Source: Lentisphaeria bacterium (GTDB lineage: Bacteria; Verrucomicrobiota; Lentisphaeria; Oligosphaerales; Oligosphaeraceae). Taken from it: a stretch of 35,749 nt of DNA. The stretch is from NCBI GenBank assembly GCA_016287975.1, contig JAEEXV010000027.1:1-35749 (forward strand). Direction: 5' to 3'. This document shows, piece by piece, positions 1-10,359 of the stretch; within the stretch, counting starts at the first letter, position 1; each line of letters begins with the position of its first letter. Made by a program: the position numbers and the translations under genes. The notes below the pieces were generated by a model that ran no database searches, was not told the DNA's origin, and saw nothing but the letters and a program-made list of their open reading frames with translations.

Positions 1-7
1 CCCGAAT

Positions 8-176
8 GATGGGTCTGGGGTCTGGGGTCTGGGGTCCTGGAAGATGGGTCTGGGGTCTGGGGTCTGGGGTCCTGGAAGATGGGTCTGGGGTCTGGGGTCT
101 GGGGTCCTGGAAGATGGGTCTGAAGTCTGGGGTCTGGGGTCCTGGAAGATGGGTCTGGGGTCCTGGAAGATGGCTT
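8..176. repeat. G-rich 35-bp minisatellite, G-quadruplex-prone
   Basis: Copies begin at 8, 43, 78, 113 and 148 with an exact 35-base period, followed by a shortened 21-base copy at 169-ish that lacks two 7-base steps. Each unit is built from GGGTCTG steps and closes with GGTCCTGGAAGAT. The copy at 113 carries a GAAGTCTGG variant. Four runs of three or four G separated by TCT make the plus strand a classical G-quadruplex pattern. The array ends about 40 bases before the start of the first oxidoreductase. A reading frame passes through it, but I treat it as non-coding. Confidence 0.9.
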
Positions 177-214
177 TTTGCTCTCGGCTCCGAAGAATCC
201 AACCGCCACCGCTC

Positions 215-1378
215 ATGAAACAACATGTGAGAATCGGCTTCATTGGCGCGGGCAATTTCATTTCCGCAAACCACTTGCTGACCGCGCGCGACAGCGCGCG
301 CATGGAGATCGCGGCCATCGCCGACCTCGACCCTAAGCGCCTGGAGAAGCACCGCGCGGCCATGCCTGTCGGCTATTGCACCGACGACTATCGAAGGCTC
401 CTCGCCGACCCTGACATCGACCTCGTTGTCATCGGCACCAAGCAGGATCTCCACGCCCGCCTCATCGTCGAATCTCTCGACGCAGGGAAATGGGTCTTCT
501 GCGAGAAGCCGATGGCGGAGACGGAGGAGGAGACGCAGGCGGTCCTGGACGCCGAGCGCCGCGCCCGAGGCCGCCTGGCAATCGGCTTCAACCGCCGCTT
601 CGCCCCCGCCTATCTGCGCGTGCGCGACCTGATGCGGCCGCGGCCGCGCCCGTGGTTCATCCACTATCGGCTCATGTATCCGAGCCCCGCCAAACACCGC
701 GCAGGCGACTTCTACGAACACCAGTCCCGCATCCTCTACGAAGGCTGCCATATCCTCGACTTCGTCTCCTTCCTGCTGGAGGCGACGCCTCGGCGCGTCT
801 TCATGACTGGCGACCGCCACCTCAACCACGCCTGCATCCTCGACTATCCCGACGGATCGCAGGTCACCCTTCAATGCGGTTCCCTCGGCAGCTACTGCCT
901 CTGGAAGGAATATCTCGAAGTCTTCGCCGAAAACGCCGCCATCACCGTCTCCGACTTCACCGACCTGCGCGTCCGCGGCATCCCTGGCGTCTTCGATGAA
1001 CTCTTCCCGCCCCATCGGAACGAACGCGCCGCCGAACTCCGCAAATTCGGCTTCGACTTCTACGAAATCTACAAAGGCCAGGAAATGCTGCAGTACCGCG
1101 ACTTCTACAAGCAGACCTACGGCATGGAGCTGGAGGCCGTGCGGCGCCCGCATGAGACGGCTCCGCCTGCCCCCGTCTATCGGCCCGAACATCCCGACCT
1201 CTGGTCGTTCGTCCCCGACAAGGGCTGGATCGCCTCCTTCGAGCACTTCGCAGAGGCCTGCCGCACCGGCGCCCGCCCCCTCAACGCCGACGGCGCCGAC
1301 GGCAAACTCGCGACCGACCTCGCCCTCGCCCTGCTCCAGTCCCTCGACACGGGGCTGCCAGTCCAGTTCCCCCGCTGA
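215..1378 (+). CDS. Gfo/Idh/MocA family oxidoreductase
   Basis: A 387-residue NAD(P)-dependent oxidoreductase, probably acting on a sugar, inositol or related polyol in the cytoplasm. The N-terminus has a Rossmann loop (IGFIGAGNF, residues 7-15). The family EKP motif is at 97-99, and a GCHILD motif places the likely catalytic His near 179. Length is normal for the family. I chose the ATG at 215 because homologous proteins start just before the Rossmann strand. The frame stays open upstream to 44, but only through the G-rich minisatellite, and no clear Shine-Dalgarno sequence is visible. The C-terminal part (after about 270) has an extended insertion with many aromatic residues. The second oxidoreductase 410 bases downstream belongs to the same family but is not a close duplicate. 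The substrate cannot be told from sequence. Confidence 0.88.
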   Translation: MKQHVRIGFIGAGNFISANHLLTARDSARMEIAAIADLDPKRLEKHRAAMPVGYCTDDYRRLLADPDIDLVVIGTKQDLHARLIVESLDAGKWVFCEKPMAETEEETQAVLDAERRARGRLAIGFNRRFAPAYLRVRDLMRPRPRPWFIHYRLMYPSPAKHRAGDFYEHQSRILYEGCHILDFVSFLLEATPRRVFMTGDRHLNHACILDYPDGSQVTLQCGSLGSYCLWKEYLEVFAENAAITVSDFTDLRVRGIPGVFDELFPPHRNERAAELRKFGFDFYEIYKGQEMLQYRDFYKQTYGMELEAVRRPHETAPPAPVYRPEHPDLWSFVPDKGWIASFEHFAEACRTGARPLNADGADGKLATDLALALLQSLDTGLPVQFPR

Positions 1379-1458
1379 TCCCGCAGGGCTTGGCGTTTCG
1401 GAAACGCGCTGTTCCCCATGAGGGTAGGCTATTGCCTGGTCAACGTCCCGAAAATGGC

Positions 1459-1570
1459 AGCCACGGCGTCCCGCCGTGGTCGCCCCGACGAGCGACGCAA
1501 TGAACGATTCCGCCGCCCAATTGCAAATCCTGTGTGGCTCACCCGACCGCCACGGCGGGACGCCGTGGCT
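1459..1570. repeat. REPIN-like element: two inverted palindromic arms
   Basis: CCACGGCGTCCCGCCGTGG at 1461-1479 is itself a hairpin (8-bp stem, 3-base loop). Its exact reverse complement, CCACGGCGGGACGCCGTGG, lies at 1550-1568. The match extends slightly outward (AGCCACGG and CCGTGGCT). Two short palindromes in inverted orientation about 70 bases apart is the architecture of REP doublets (REPINs), which are moved by RAYT-type Y1 transposases. No such transposase is in this window. Confidence 0.75.
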
Positions 1571-1663
1571 ACGTCCGCTTCGTCAAGCGCACTCAACCCA
1601 CACGTTTTTGGCGTGTCTGCATTATGATGGGCTGTGAACGACCATCTTGAGGAACAAAGCGAT

Positions 1664-1669
1664 TACATT
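1664..1669 (+). promoter_or_regulatory. Putative -10 (TACATT)
   Basis: TACATT followed by AAG, 120 bases before the second oxidoreductase start. It matches the hexamer found upstream of several other genes in the window. No convincing -35 at 16-18 bases. Confidence 0.35.
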
Positions 1670-1788
1670 AAGTGCAGTTTCTTGCGAATGGAGAGCGTTC
1701 CGCCGTGGCAACCCCGAAAGAGCGGACCAGATCCCGCTCCCGAATCCGTTTCCTTGCAGTTCCCATCATACCCTGAAGGAGATTCACA

Positions 1789-2829
1789 ATGAGCAGCAGT
1801 TCATCCAGTGGCGGCACCGTGAAAGTCGCGGTGGTAGGCGCGGGCGGCATCGCCAGAAGCGTGCATTTGCCCTCGTTGAGCGAGATGGAGGATGTGCAGC
1901 TGGTCGCCATCTGCGACCTGATTCCGGAGCGCGCCAAGGAGCAGGCGGCGAAATGGGGCATCCCCAGGACCTACACGCTGATGCGGGAGATGTTCGCGCA
2001 CGAGGACATCGACGCCGTCTTCTGCCTCGTCGAGCCAGGCAGCATGTTCCATGTCGCCACGCTCGCCATCGAGCACGGCTATCATGCGTTCCTGGAGAAG
2101 CCGCCAGGCATCACCTCCTATCAGGCGGATTCCCTCGCGCGCAAGGCCGACAAGTCCGGCAAGCACGTGATGGTCGCCTTCAACCGCCGCTTCATCCCCG
2201 TCGTGCGCAAGACGAAGGCCCTGGTCAAGGCCGCCACCGACAAGGTGACCCAGGTCGAGGGCTGCTTCTTCAAATACGGCGACGCCGCCTTCGACAAGGG
2301 CGCCCTCTCCTCCTTCGTCTCCGACACCATCCACTCCGTCGACCTCATGCGATATCTCTCCGACGGCAACGAGGCGGTCAAGGCCGCCATGATGGCCAGC
2401 CGCTATGACAGCGAAGTCGACAATGCCTGGAACGGCATCTGCGTCTTCGACAACGGCGTCACAGGCATCATCAAGGCGAACTACCGCGTCGGCGGACGCG
2501 TCCACCAGTTCCAGATGCACGGCGTCGGCGTCAGCGCCTTCATCGACCTGGGCATGGGCGCGCAAATCGACGTGAAGAGCCGCATCCTCACCCATGCGGG
2601 CGCCGTCAGCTACTCCCTGGCATCCACTGGCGCCGCCAAGGAGGAGAGCGTCCTTCTCGACGGCCGCGAACTCGCGAACAGCGACCAGTTCCACAAGTTC
2701 TACGGCTACTACTTCGAGGACCGCCACTTCATCGACTGCATCAAGTCTGGCGAAACCCCCGAGACCTGCATCCAGGACGCCCGCCTAAGCGTCCGCCTCG
2801 TCGAGAAATTCCTCGCCAGCCAGATCTGA
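1789..2829 (+). CDS. Gfo/Idh/MocA family oxidoreductase
   Basis: A 346-residue NAD(P)-dependent oxidoreductase of the Gfo/Idh/MocA family. After a Ser-rich leader, VAVVGAGGIARSVHLPSL (residues 14-31) forms the dinucleotide-binding loop. The EKP motif is at 103-105, and DTIHSVDLMRYL provides the usual catalytic His near 182. The start at 1789 is fixed by an ideal AAGGAG nine bases upstream. The gene ends only 7 bases before the convergent esterase stop, so the two transcripts must share or overlap their 3' ends. Like the first oxidoreductase it probably acts in carbohydrate or polyol conversion; the substrate is unknown. Confidence 0.92.
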   Translation: MSSSSSSGGTVKVAVVGAGGIARSVHLPSLSEMEDVQLVAICDLIPERAKEQAAKWGIPRTYTLMREMFAHEDIDAVFCLVEPGSMFHVATLAIEHGYHAFLEKPPGITSYQADSLARKADKSGKHVMVAFNRRFIPVVRKTKALVKAATDKVTQVEGCFFKYGDAAFDKGALSSFVSDTIHSVDLMRYLSDGNEAVKAAMMASRYDSEVDNAWNGICVFDNGVTGIIKANYRVGGRVHQFQMHGVGVSAFIDLGMGAQIDVKSRILTHAGAVSYSLASTGAAKEESVLLDGRELANSDQFHKFYGYYFEDRHFIDCIKSGETPETCIQDARLSVRLVEKFLASQI

Positions 2830-2836
2830 CCGCGAC

Positions 2837-3622
2837 TCACTGCCGCGGTTTGCCGAACCACTCGATCGCCTCGCTCACCTTTCGGTCCCAGAGGCCCCAT
2901 TCGTGGACGCCCGGGCAGTCATCGTAGGCATATCCGATGCCGACGCGGGCGAGGTGGTCGCGGAAGCGCCTGGTGTCCGAGAGCAGGGCATCCTCGGTGC
3001 CGCAGGTGAGGAAGAGGCGCGGGAGCGCGGTCTTCTCGTCCGCGCGGCGCTCGGCGAGGGCGAAGAGGTCGTTGTCGGAGCCGAGGAAGCGCGCCTCGTC
3101 GCCGAAGATGTCGGCGAACTCGGCGTCGTAGTGCGGCTTCCACAGCGCCTTGAGGTGCAGGGGATCCAGCGCGCCCGAGAAGGAGGCCGCCGCCGCGAAG
3201 CGCTCAGGATGGCGGAGGGCGAGTTTCATCGCGCCGTAGCCGCCCATCGAGAGGCCCGCGACGAAGGTGTCCTCGCGGCGGGTCGAGAAGCGGAAGAAGG
3301 AGTGCATCACCCGCGGCAGTTCCTCGCTGAGATAGGTCCAGTATTTCGGGCCGTGGAGGAGGTCGGCGTAGAAGCTGCGGCCGCAGCCAGGCATCACCAC
3401 CGCCAGCCCCGCCGCGGCGGCGTAGCGTTCGATCGAGGTGCGCCGCATCCAGGTCGATTCGTCGTCGGAGATGCCGTGCAGCAGATAGAGCACGGGGGCC
3501 TCCTCCGCAACGGCGACGCCCTTCATCCCGATTTGCGCCTGGGTCGGCTGCGGCAGCAGGACATTGACCGCGACGCCCGTCGCGAGCGCCTCCGAAAAGA
3601 AACGGCACGTCAGAAACGCCAT
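2837..3622 (-). CDS. Alpha/beta-hydrolase esterase (esterase D / FrmB-like)
   Basis: A 261-residue hydrolase of the putative-esterase family (PF00756 type), which includes S-formylglutathione hydrolases, acetyl-xylan and feruloyl esterases. The nucleophile elbow GLSMGG gives Ser125. CGTEDALL gives the acid Asp211, and GVHEW gives His240, so the triad is complete. LYLLHG near residue 45-50 is the oxyanion-hole region. No signal peptide is evident, so it is probably cytoplasmic. The start at 3622 is preceded by GGAGAAAG. It lies 25 bases downstream of murA on the same strand and is probably co-transcribed. Given the sugar-oxidising neighbours, deacylation of a carbohydrate ester is plausible, but that is inference. 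Confidence 0.88.
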   Translation of the reverse strand: MAFLTCRFFSEALATGVAVNVLLPQPTQAQIGMKGVAVAEEAPVLYLLHGISDDESTWMRRTSIERYAAAAGLAVVMPGCGRSFYADLLHGPKYWTYLSEELPRVMHSFFRFSTRREDTFVAGLSMGGYGAMKLALRHPERFAAAASFSGALDPLHLKALWKPHYDAEFADIFGDEARFLGSDNDLFALAERRADEKTALPRLFLTCGTEDALLSDTRRFRDHLARVGIGYAYDDCPGVHEWGLWDRKVSEAIEWFGKPRQ

Positions 3623-3647
3623 GGTTCTTTCTCCATTGGGTTGTGTT

Positions 3648-4940
3648 TCAGCAATCCACTTCGTCCAGCCGCACGCCGAGCTGGCGCAGCTGGTCCGCGA
3701 GGCGCCCGTAGCCTCGGCAGACCATGTCGATGTTGCGGATGAGGGAGGTGCCCTCGGCGGCGCAGGCCGCGATCACGAGCGCCATGCCCGCGCGGATGTC
3801 GGGCGAGAGCAGTTCGGTCGCGTGCAGGCGGACGGGGCCGCTGATGACGGCGCGGTGCGGGTCGCAGATGACGGCGTTCGCGCCCATCGCGATCAGGCGG
3901 TCGACGAAGTAGATGCGGCTCTCGAACATCTTCTCGAAGAAGAGCACCGCCCCCTGCGCCTGGGTCGCCAGCGTGATCAGGCAGCTCATCATGTCCGACG
4001 GGAACTGCGGCCACGGCCCGTCCGAGATGGTCGGCATCACGCCGTCCAGGTCGCAGTGCACCTGCATTGGCCGCCCGCGCTGGTCGAGCAGCAGCAGCCC
4101 TGGCTCGATGCGGAAGGTGACGCCCAGGCGCTCGAAGACGCGGCGCGTCATCCAGTAGTCGTGCGGGATGATCTCGCCAGTGAGTTCGACCTGCCCGCGC
4201 GTCGCCGCCGCCAGCGCCAGGTAGCTCGCCGCGTTGACGTGGTCCGACGCCAGCGTGAACTCCGCGCCGTGCAGTTGCGGAACCCCCTCCACCACCAGCA
4301 GGTTCGTGCCCACGCCCGAGATCCGCGCGCCCATCGCGTTCAGCAGTTCCGCCAGCTGCGTGACATGTGGCTCGCAGGCCGCGTTGCGCAGAATCGTCGT
4401 TCCCTCCGCCGTCGCCGCCGCCGTCAGGATATGCTCGGTCGCCATCACCGAGGGCTCGTCGAGGATCATCTCCGCCCCCTTGAGCCGCGCGCCGCCGCGC
4501 CGAAAGCGGAACTGCCCGTCCCGCAGTTCATGCGACGCCCCCAGTTTGGAGAGCCCGTAGAAATGCGGATCCAGGCGGCGGCGCCCGATGACGTCCCCCC
4601 CTGGCGGATAGAGCGCCGCCTCCCCCAGCCGCACCAGCAGCGGCCCCGCGAAGAGCAGCGACGCCCTCACCGCATGGCACAGTTCCTTCGGGATCGCGGC
4701 CTCCGACAGCCCGGCGGCGGCGATGGCCACCGTCCCGCCGTCCCGCTCCACCTTCGCACCCAGGCGGCGCGCGATCTCCAGCATGCGCGCGACGTCCAGG
4801 ATCTCCGGCACATTGCGCAGCACCACCGTTTCGCGCGTCAAGAGCGCCGCCGCGATCATCGGCAGCGCCGCGTTCTTGTTGCCCGCCACCCGCAGCGTTC
4901 CGCAGACTGGGCTTCCGCCTGTAATCGAAAATGCTCTCAT
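3648..4940 (-). CDS. murA: UDP-N-acetylglucosamine 1-carboxyvinyltransferase (MurA) with Cys-to-Asp active site
   Basis: A 430-residue enolpyruvyl transferase that adds phosphoenolpyruvate to UDP-GlcNAc, the first committed step of peptidoglycan synthesis in the cytoplasm. The conserved N-terminal AGNKNAALP places Lys22 and Asn23 as in E. coli MurA. VRASLLFAGPL (91-101) matches the MRAS substrate-binding segment. FPSDM (Asp316) matches the general-base Asp. The mobile active-site loop reads PPGGDVIGRRRLDPH, so the catalytic Cys of most MurA enzymes (Cys115 in E. coli) is Asp116 here. That exchange is natural in mycobacteria and chlamydiae and makes those enzymes insensitive to fosfomycin. The C-terminal SPDIRAGMALVIAA and RGYGRL blocks are intact. 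It lies 40 bases downstream of the AAA/nuclease gene and 25 bases before the esterase. Whether this is the only MurA of the genome is unknown. Confidence 0.92.
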   Translation of the reverse strand: MRAFSITGGSPVCGTLRVAGNKNAALPMIAAALLTRETVVLRNVPEILDVARMLEIARRLGAKVERDGGTVAIAAAGLSEAAIPKELCHAVRASLLFAGPLLVRLGEAALYPPGGDVIGRRRLDPHFYGLSKLGASHELRDGQFRFRRGGARLKGAEMILDEPSVMATEHILTAAATAEGTTILRNAACEPHVTQLAELLNAMGARISGVGTNLLVVEGVPQLHGAEFTLASDHVNAASYLALAAATRGQVELTGEIIPHDYWMTRRVFERLGVTFRIEPGLLLLDQRGRPMQVHCDLDGVMPTISDGPWPQFPSDMMSCLITLATQAQGAVLFFEKMFESRIYFVDRLIAMGANAVICDPHRAVISGPVRLHATELLSPDIRAGMALVIAACAAEGTSLIRNIDMVCRGYGRLADQLRQLGVRLDEVDC

Positions 4941-4980
4941 GATGGGAATGATCGCGGCATGATGCCGCCTGGAACCGCAG

Positions 4981-6573
4981 TTAGACGATCGCCTCGACGA
5001 GGGTCTTGCCGTCCCGCTCGCGCACCACGACGCCAGGAGCAGATTTGCGGTTGAAGTTGAAGGTCACGAGGTAGCCAGTGTCGGCGTGGCGATGGCCGAG
5101 GTAGCCGCAGAGCTGGCGTTCGGCCTTGTCGTTGTATTCGGGGCCGCGCCAGATCTTCAATTCGATGATGAATTCCTCGCCCTGGTAGTTGACGACCAGA
5201 TCCATGCGGGTGCTGTCGCGCGTCTCGGCCTCGACATAGAAGTGCCCGCGCCCGTTGAGCAGGGGTTTCAGATAGAGCATGAAGAGATTGCGCCCTTCGG
5301 CCTCGACGAAGGAGGCGGGCTGGTTGCCGTAGATGTCGTGGAAATGCACGATGAAGCGCTCCAGCAGCAGCTTCAGGTTGAGCCGCCCGCCCTCGACGAA
5401 CTGGAAGTGGTCGCGTGCGCCAGAGGCGTTCAGCTCCATGTTCTTCATGGAGTCCTCCGCCAGGAAGAGGTTGTAAAGACGTGTCTCGAAAATGCGGTTG
5501 GCGATGCGGACCTGCCCGTGGTCATTGACGATATAGTTGAACATCTGCGCCAGACTCATCAACGTTTCATCTATGTTGAAACTAACCCTCGCGCCTTGCA
5601 TCAGCATCCGATACAGGGCGTCGTGCAGTTTGGGGTATTCCTCCAGCTTTCGGGCGAAGTCGTCGAAGAGGGTGTTCTTCTCCTGGAGCAGCAGTTTCTC
5701 GGCGGCGAGGAAGCCCTCCTTGGTCCAGGCGGCACCCCGCGCGGAGAACTCCGGCTGCCTGGGCAGCGTCACGTCCATCAGCTGGCAGAGGCGGGAGACG
5801 AGGAACGGATAGCCGCCAGTGTACTCCGCGAGCCTCTGCGCCATGGCGTCGACATCCATGCCGGTGCGGTGGTCGGCCTCGTATTCCGCGAGCATCCCGG
5901 CGATGCCCTGGCGATGCAGATCCATATCCACCTCGAACTCCACCGCGATGTTCCACGGGCTGTTGTACTGGTGCTCGGCATCGGGGCGGATCTTCGCCTT
6001 CAGATGCTTGATGTCATAGACACCCGCGAGAATCACGCAGTGGAAGGCGGGAATCACATCCCGCGCCAGGAAGGTGCTCCGAAGCACGCCCAGAAACTTC
6101 ACGAAGACATCGTAGTTGCTGGCCTGGTCCACTTCGTCGATCAGCACCGCCACGGGTTTCTCGGACGCCGCGCAAAACTTCCCGATCCAGGCACGAGCGT
6201 CGGCCATCGAGTAGCATTTGGCTTGTGCCGGTTCCAATTCCAGAAGCGCCTGCTGTTTCGGCGTGACGTGGCGGGCGCCGCCGTATTCGACCAGCTGCGC
6301 AAGGCACCCGATGAAAGCGCGCACGAGCGCGTCTTCCGTCGCGAAGGCACTGTTGCCCAGCCCCTCGAAGCTGATGGAAAAGACCGTGTATTCGTCGGCG
6401 AGGCGCGCGGCCAGCGCCGCCAGGGTCGTGGTCTTGCCGTACTGGCGGCCGCGGTTGATGCAGAAATAGTCGCCGTTGTCGACCATCTCCTTAATCTCCT
6501 CGACGCGTTCCGTCAAGTCCACCATATAGTGCCGCGCGGGAAGGCATTTCCCTGCCGTGTTGAAGCGCTTCAT
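4981..6573 (-). CDS. AAA-type ATPase with C-terminal PD-(D/E)XK nuclease-like domain
   Basis: A 530-residue protein of the family annotated as AAA-ATPase-like (AAA_35 type) with a DUF1703/PDDEXK_9-like tail. The N-terminus MKRFNTAGKCLPARHYMVDL is typical. Walker A is GRQYGKTT (residues 42-49) and Walker B is VAVLIDEVDQ (Asp146, Glu147). The C-terminal third has MDLVV (Asp458) followed by FIIELKIW (Glu471, Lys473), the D...ExK catalytic pattern of the PD-(D/E)XK fold. AGGAGGAG lies about 13 bases before the ATG. The biological role of this family is not established. It is patchily distributed and often looks acquired. It lies upstream of murA on the same strand; a small palindrome GCGGCAT-G-ATGCCGC sits in the 40-base gap. 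Confidence 0.85.
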   Translation of the reverse strand: MKRFNTAGKCLPARHYMVDLTERVEEIKEMVDNGDYFCINRGRQYGKTTTLAALAARLADEYTVFSISFEGLGNSAFATEDALVRAFIGCLAQLVEYGGARHVTPKQQALLELEPAQAKCYSMADARAWIGKFCAASEKPVAVLIDEVDQASNYDVFVKFLGVLRSTFLARDVIPAFHCVILAGVYDIKHLKAKIRPDAEHQYNSPWNIAVEFEVDMDLHRQGIAGMLAEYEADHRTGMDVDAMAQRLAEYTGGYPFLVSRLCQLMDVTLPRQPEFSARGAAWTKEGFLAAEKLLLQEKNTLFDDFARKLEEYPKLHDALYRMLMQGARVSFNIDETLMSLAQMFNYIVNDHGQVRIANRIFETRLYNLFLAEDSMKNMELNASGARDHFQFVEGGRLNLKLLLERFIVHFHDIYGNQPASFVEAEGRNLFMLYLKPLLNGRGHFYVEAETRDSTRMDLVVNYQGEEFIIELKIWRGPEYNDKAERQLCGYLGHRHADTGYLVTFNFNRKSAPGVVVRERDGKTLVEAIV

Positions 6574-6620
6574 CGACTACCTCGCTCTCCTCCTGCCCAA
6601 ATCCGAACGCCAATGCGGTT

Positions 6621-6626
6621 AATGTA
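6621..6626 (-). promoter_or_regulatory. Putative -10 (TACATT)
   Basis: Minus-strand GGCTACATTAACC, 48 bases upstream of the AAA/nuclease start. A weak -35-like GTGGCA stands 17 bases further up. Confidence 0.4.
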
Positions 6627-6865
6627 GCCGCTTTTCGCCTGCCTGCCACGAATATGGCACGCCCGTTCGCCTGCCGTCCCTGCGCATTTGCGCTGGGCAC
6701 GCATGTCCGCACGGCCCTCGTCCCGACGGACTCGATCTGCCAGGGCGTGCAGATCGCCGTCCTCTTGCAAACTCGCCGAAAAGCCCACGCGGTTCCACGT
6801 CGAGAACATGCCGAAAGGGAATTACATCGTATTGCCCTTCCCCTCTCATTTGCATTCGGCGTTCT

Positions 6866-8854
<1,989 letters not shown>

Positions 8855-8872
8855 GGTGCTGGTGTGAAAGGC

Positions 8873-9127
8873 AGGGATTTAAGGGATTTCAGGGATTTAA
8901 GGGATGTGCTGGTGGAAAGTGAAGGGATAAAAGGGATGTGCTGGTGGGAAAAGCAGGTATCCCTTGGATCCCTGAAATCCCTTGGATCCCTGAAATCCCT
9001 TGGATCCCTGAAATCCCTTGGATCCCTGAAATCCCTTGGGTCCCTGAAATCCCTTGGGTCCCTGAAATCCCTTGGATCCCTTGGATCCCTTGGGTCCCTT
9101 GGGTCCCTTGGGTCCCTTGGGTCCCTT
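8873..9127. repeat. 9/18-bp minisatellite with an inverted companion array
   Basis: From 8959 to 9127 the plus strand alternates the 9-base units ATCCCTTGG and ATCCCTGAA about six times, then runs of ATCCCTTGG and GTCCCTTGG. From 8873 to 8906 the units are AGGGATTTA and AGGGATTTC, the reverse complement of the same sequence, so the two arrays can pair (AGGGATTTCAGGGAT with ATCCCTGAAATCCCT). A direct repeat, AAGGGATGTGCTGGTGG, occurs twice between them. The array stops one base before the stop codon of the DUF58 gene. The unit is a multiple of three, so frames stay open, but no gene is supported here. Confidence 0.9.
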
Positions 9128-9128
9128 C

Positions 9129-10352
9129 TCAGGCGAGCAGGCCGCGCTCGATGGTGTCCGCTGGCAGGAGGTCGACGGGAGCCATCGCGTAGGGCTGGGT
9201 GATGACCTGCTCGGCGAGTTCGCACTCGCGCTTCTGGCGGCGGGTGGCGCCAGGAAAGTGCCCTGCGCGGGCGGCGGACCAGCGCACCTCGATGCCCGAT
9301 TCGGCGAGGGCGGTGAGGGTGGTCTCCAGGGTTGGATCAGGGGCGAGGGAGAGGCAGAAGAGGATGGAGCGCGGCGGCAGCGTGGGGATGAGCGCCTCCA
9401 GCGCCTCGGTCACGGTGTGCGGCCCAGGGCGCAGCACCGCCAATTGCGCAAGCAGTTCCTGGCGCAGGGAGGCGGCCGTCGCGGGTGCCGTCACGCGCAG
9501 CGCGTCCCCGCCCGCCGCGAAGGCGAGCGAGCAGTAGAGCCCCGCGCACTCCTCGACGAGGGAGGCGGCCGCCAGCACCTGCCGTTCCAGGTTCGAGGAA
9601 GGCCCCTTGCCTGCGCCGTCCTCATGCGCGTCCAGCACGATCGCGACCGAGGTCAGGGAACTGCGCTCGAACTCGGTCACCATCAACTGCCCGCGATGCG
9701 CGCTGGAGCGCCAGTTGATGTGCCGCATGCCGTCGGTCGACTGGTATTCGCGCACGCCGTAGAAGTCCTGGCTGGTGCCTGCGTGGGAGATCGATTCGAC
9801 GGTGGTTCCCGTCGCGGCCGCGCGCGGCCGCAGGAGGAGGTCTGGCAGCGGCTGCGCCGATGGCAGCACCATCACCTGCTCGGGCAGGCGCAGGCGGCGT
9901 TCGCGGTAGAAGAGCCCCGCGGGATCGCCCGAGCGCAGTTTCAGGTCGCCCAGCCGAAAGTCGCCGCGCAGCGAGGCCAGCACGCGCCGATGCAGCACCT
10001 CCTCGCCGCGGCATCTGAGCGCAGGCACCACATGGGCGCTCTCTGGCTCCAGCACAAACGGGATCCGCTCCAGCACCACCAGCGGAAGCCGAGGCAGCCA
10101 ACTGCGGTTGACGATGCGCAGCGGCAGATCCACGCGCGCGCCCGTCCAGGCGTCCCCGGCAGGCAGGCGCTCCACGCGGAGGCCGCGCAGCGACAGGAGC
10201 GCGGCGGCGAGGCTGGCCAGCCAGAAGCCCGCGCAGCCCGCCGACAGCAGCAGCGCGAACGAGGAGTGGTTGATGCGCGCCACCATCAGCGACAGCGGCA
10301 CCGCCGCCAGAAGCAGCCACCCCCGTCCAGTTGGCAAGAGATGCCGCGTCAT
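9129..10352 (-). CDS. DUF58 domain protein, MoxR partner
   Basis: A 407-residue membrane-anchored protein with two hydrophobic helices at the N-terminus (about residues 11-27 and 32-55), followed by a mostly beta region. The DUF58 signature is around 195-225 (DFYGVREYQ, then [14 protein letters not shown]). A von Willebrand A-like fold follows, with VAIVLDAHE near residue 236. DUF58 proteins are nearly always encoded next to MoxR AAA ATPases, which are thought to remodel or insert cofactors into partner proteins at the membrane. Here the start lies 7 bases after the MoxR stop, so the two are certainly one operon. No separate vWA or transglutaminase partner, which many MoxR operons carry, is adjacent. 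The stop codon abuts the minisatellite. Confidence 0.88.
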   Translation of the reverse strand: MTRHLLPTGRGWLLLAAVPLSLMVARINHSSFALLLSAGCAGFWLASLAAALLSLRGLRVERLPAGDAWTGARVDLPLRIVNRSWLPRLPLVVLERIPFVLEPESAHVVPALRCRGEEVLHRRVLASLRGDFRLGDLKLRSGDPAGLFYRERRLRLPEQVMVLPSAQPLPDLLLRPRAAATGTTVESISHAGTSQDFYGVREYQSTDGMRHINWRSSAHRGQLMVTEFERSSLTSVAIVLDAHEDGAGKGPSSNLERQVLAAASLVEECAGLYCSLAFAAGGDALRVTAPATAASLRQELLAQLAVLRPGPHTVTEALEALIPTLPPRSILFCLSLAPDPTLETTLTALAESGIEVRWSAARAGHFPGATRRQKRECELAEQVITQPYAMAPVDLLPADTIERGLLA

Positions 10353-10359
10353 GCCCCGA

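Larger units (their letters stand above)
1379..1788. other. 410-base intergenic region
   Basis: The gap between the two oxidoreductase genes holds a REPIN-like pair of palindromes (1459-1570), a TACATT promoter-like hexamer (1664-1669) and a strong AAGGAG ribosome site just before 1789. A small palindrome, GCGTTTC-G-GAAACGC, lies at 1393-1407 after the first gene but has no T-run. The short open frames here look like by-products of high GC. Confidence 0.7.

Noticed and set aside
44..214. Extension of the first oxidoreductase through the G-rich repeat
   Set aside because: The added residues are a translation of the minisatellite (GVWGPGRW repeats) and the conserved protein begins at 215.
1418..1627. 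Small 69-codon frame between the oxidoreductases
   Set aside because: It reads through the REPIN-like arms, has no ribosome site and no recognisable sequence.
3564..5054. 496-codon plus-strand frame opposite murA
   Set aside because: Arg/Gln/His-rich composition without motifs, antisense to a clear MurA.
6574..6865. Possible small genes upstream of the AAA/nuclease gene
   Set aside because: Several short overlapping frames exist but none has a ribosome site or protein-like pattern; only a candidate -10 is supported.
8873..9127. CRISPR array
   Set aside because: Units are contiguous 9/18-mers with no unique spacers and no cas genes nearby.
8938..9192. Repeat protein with IPWIPE or SLGSLKS repeats
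   Set aside because: Low-complexity translation of the 9-bp minisatellite, open in several frames on both strands.
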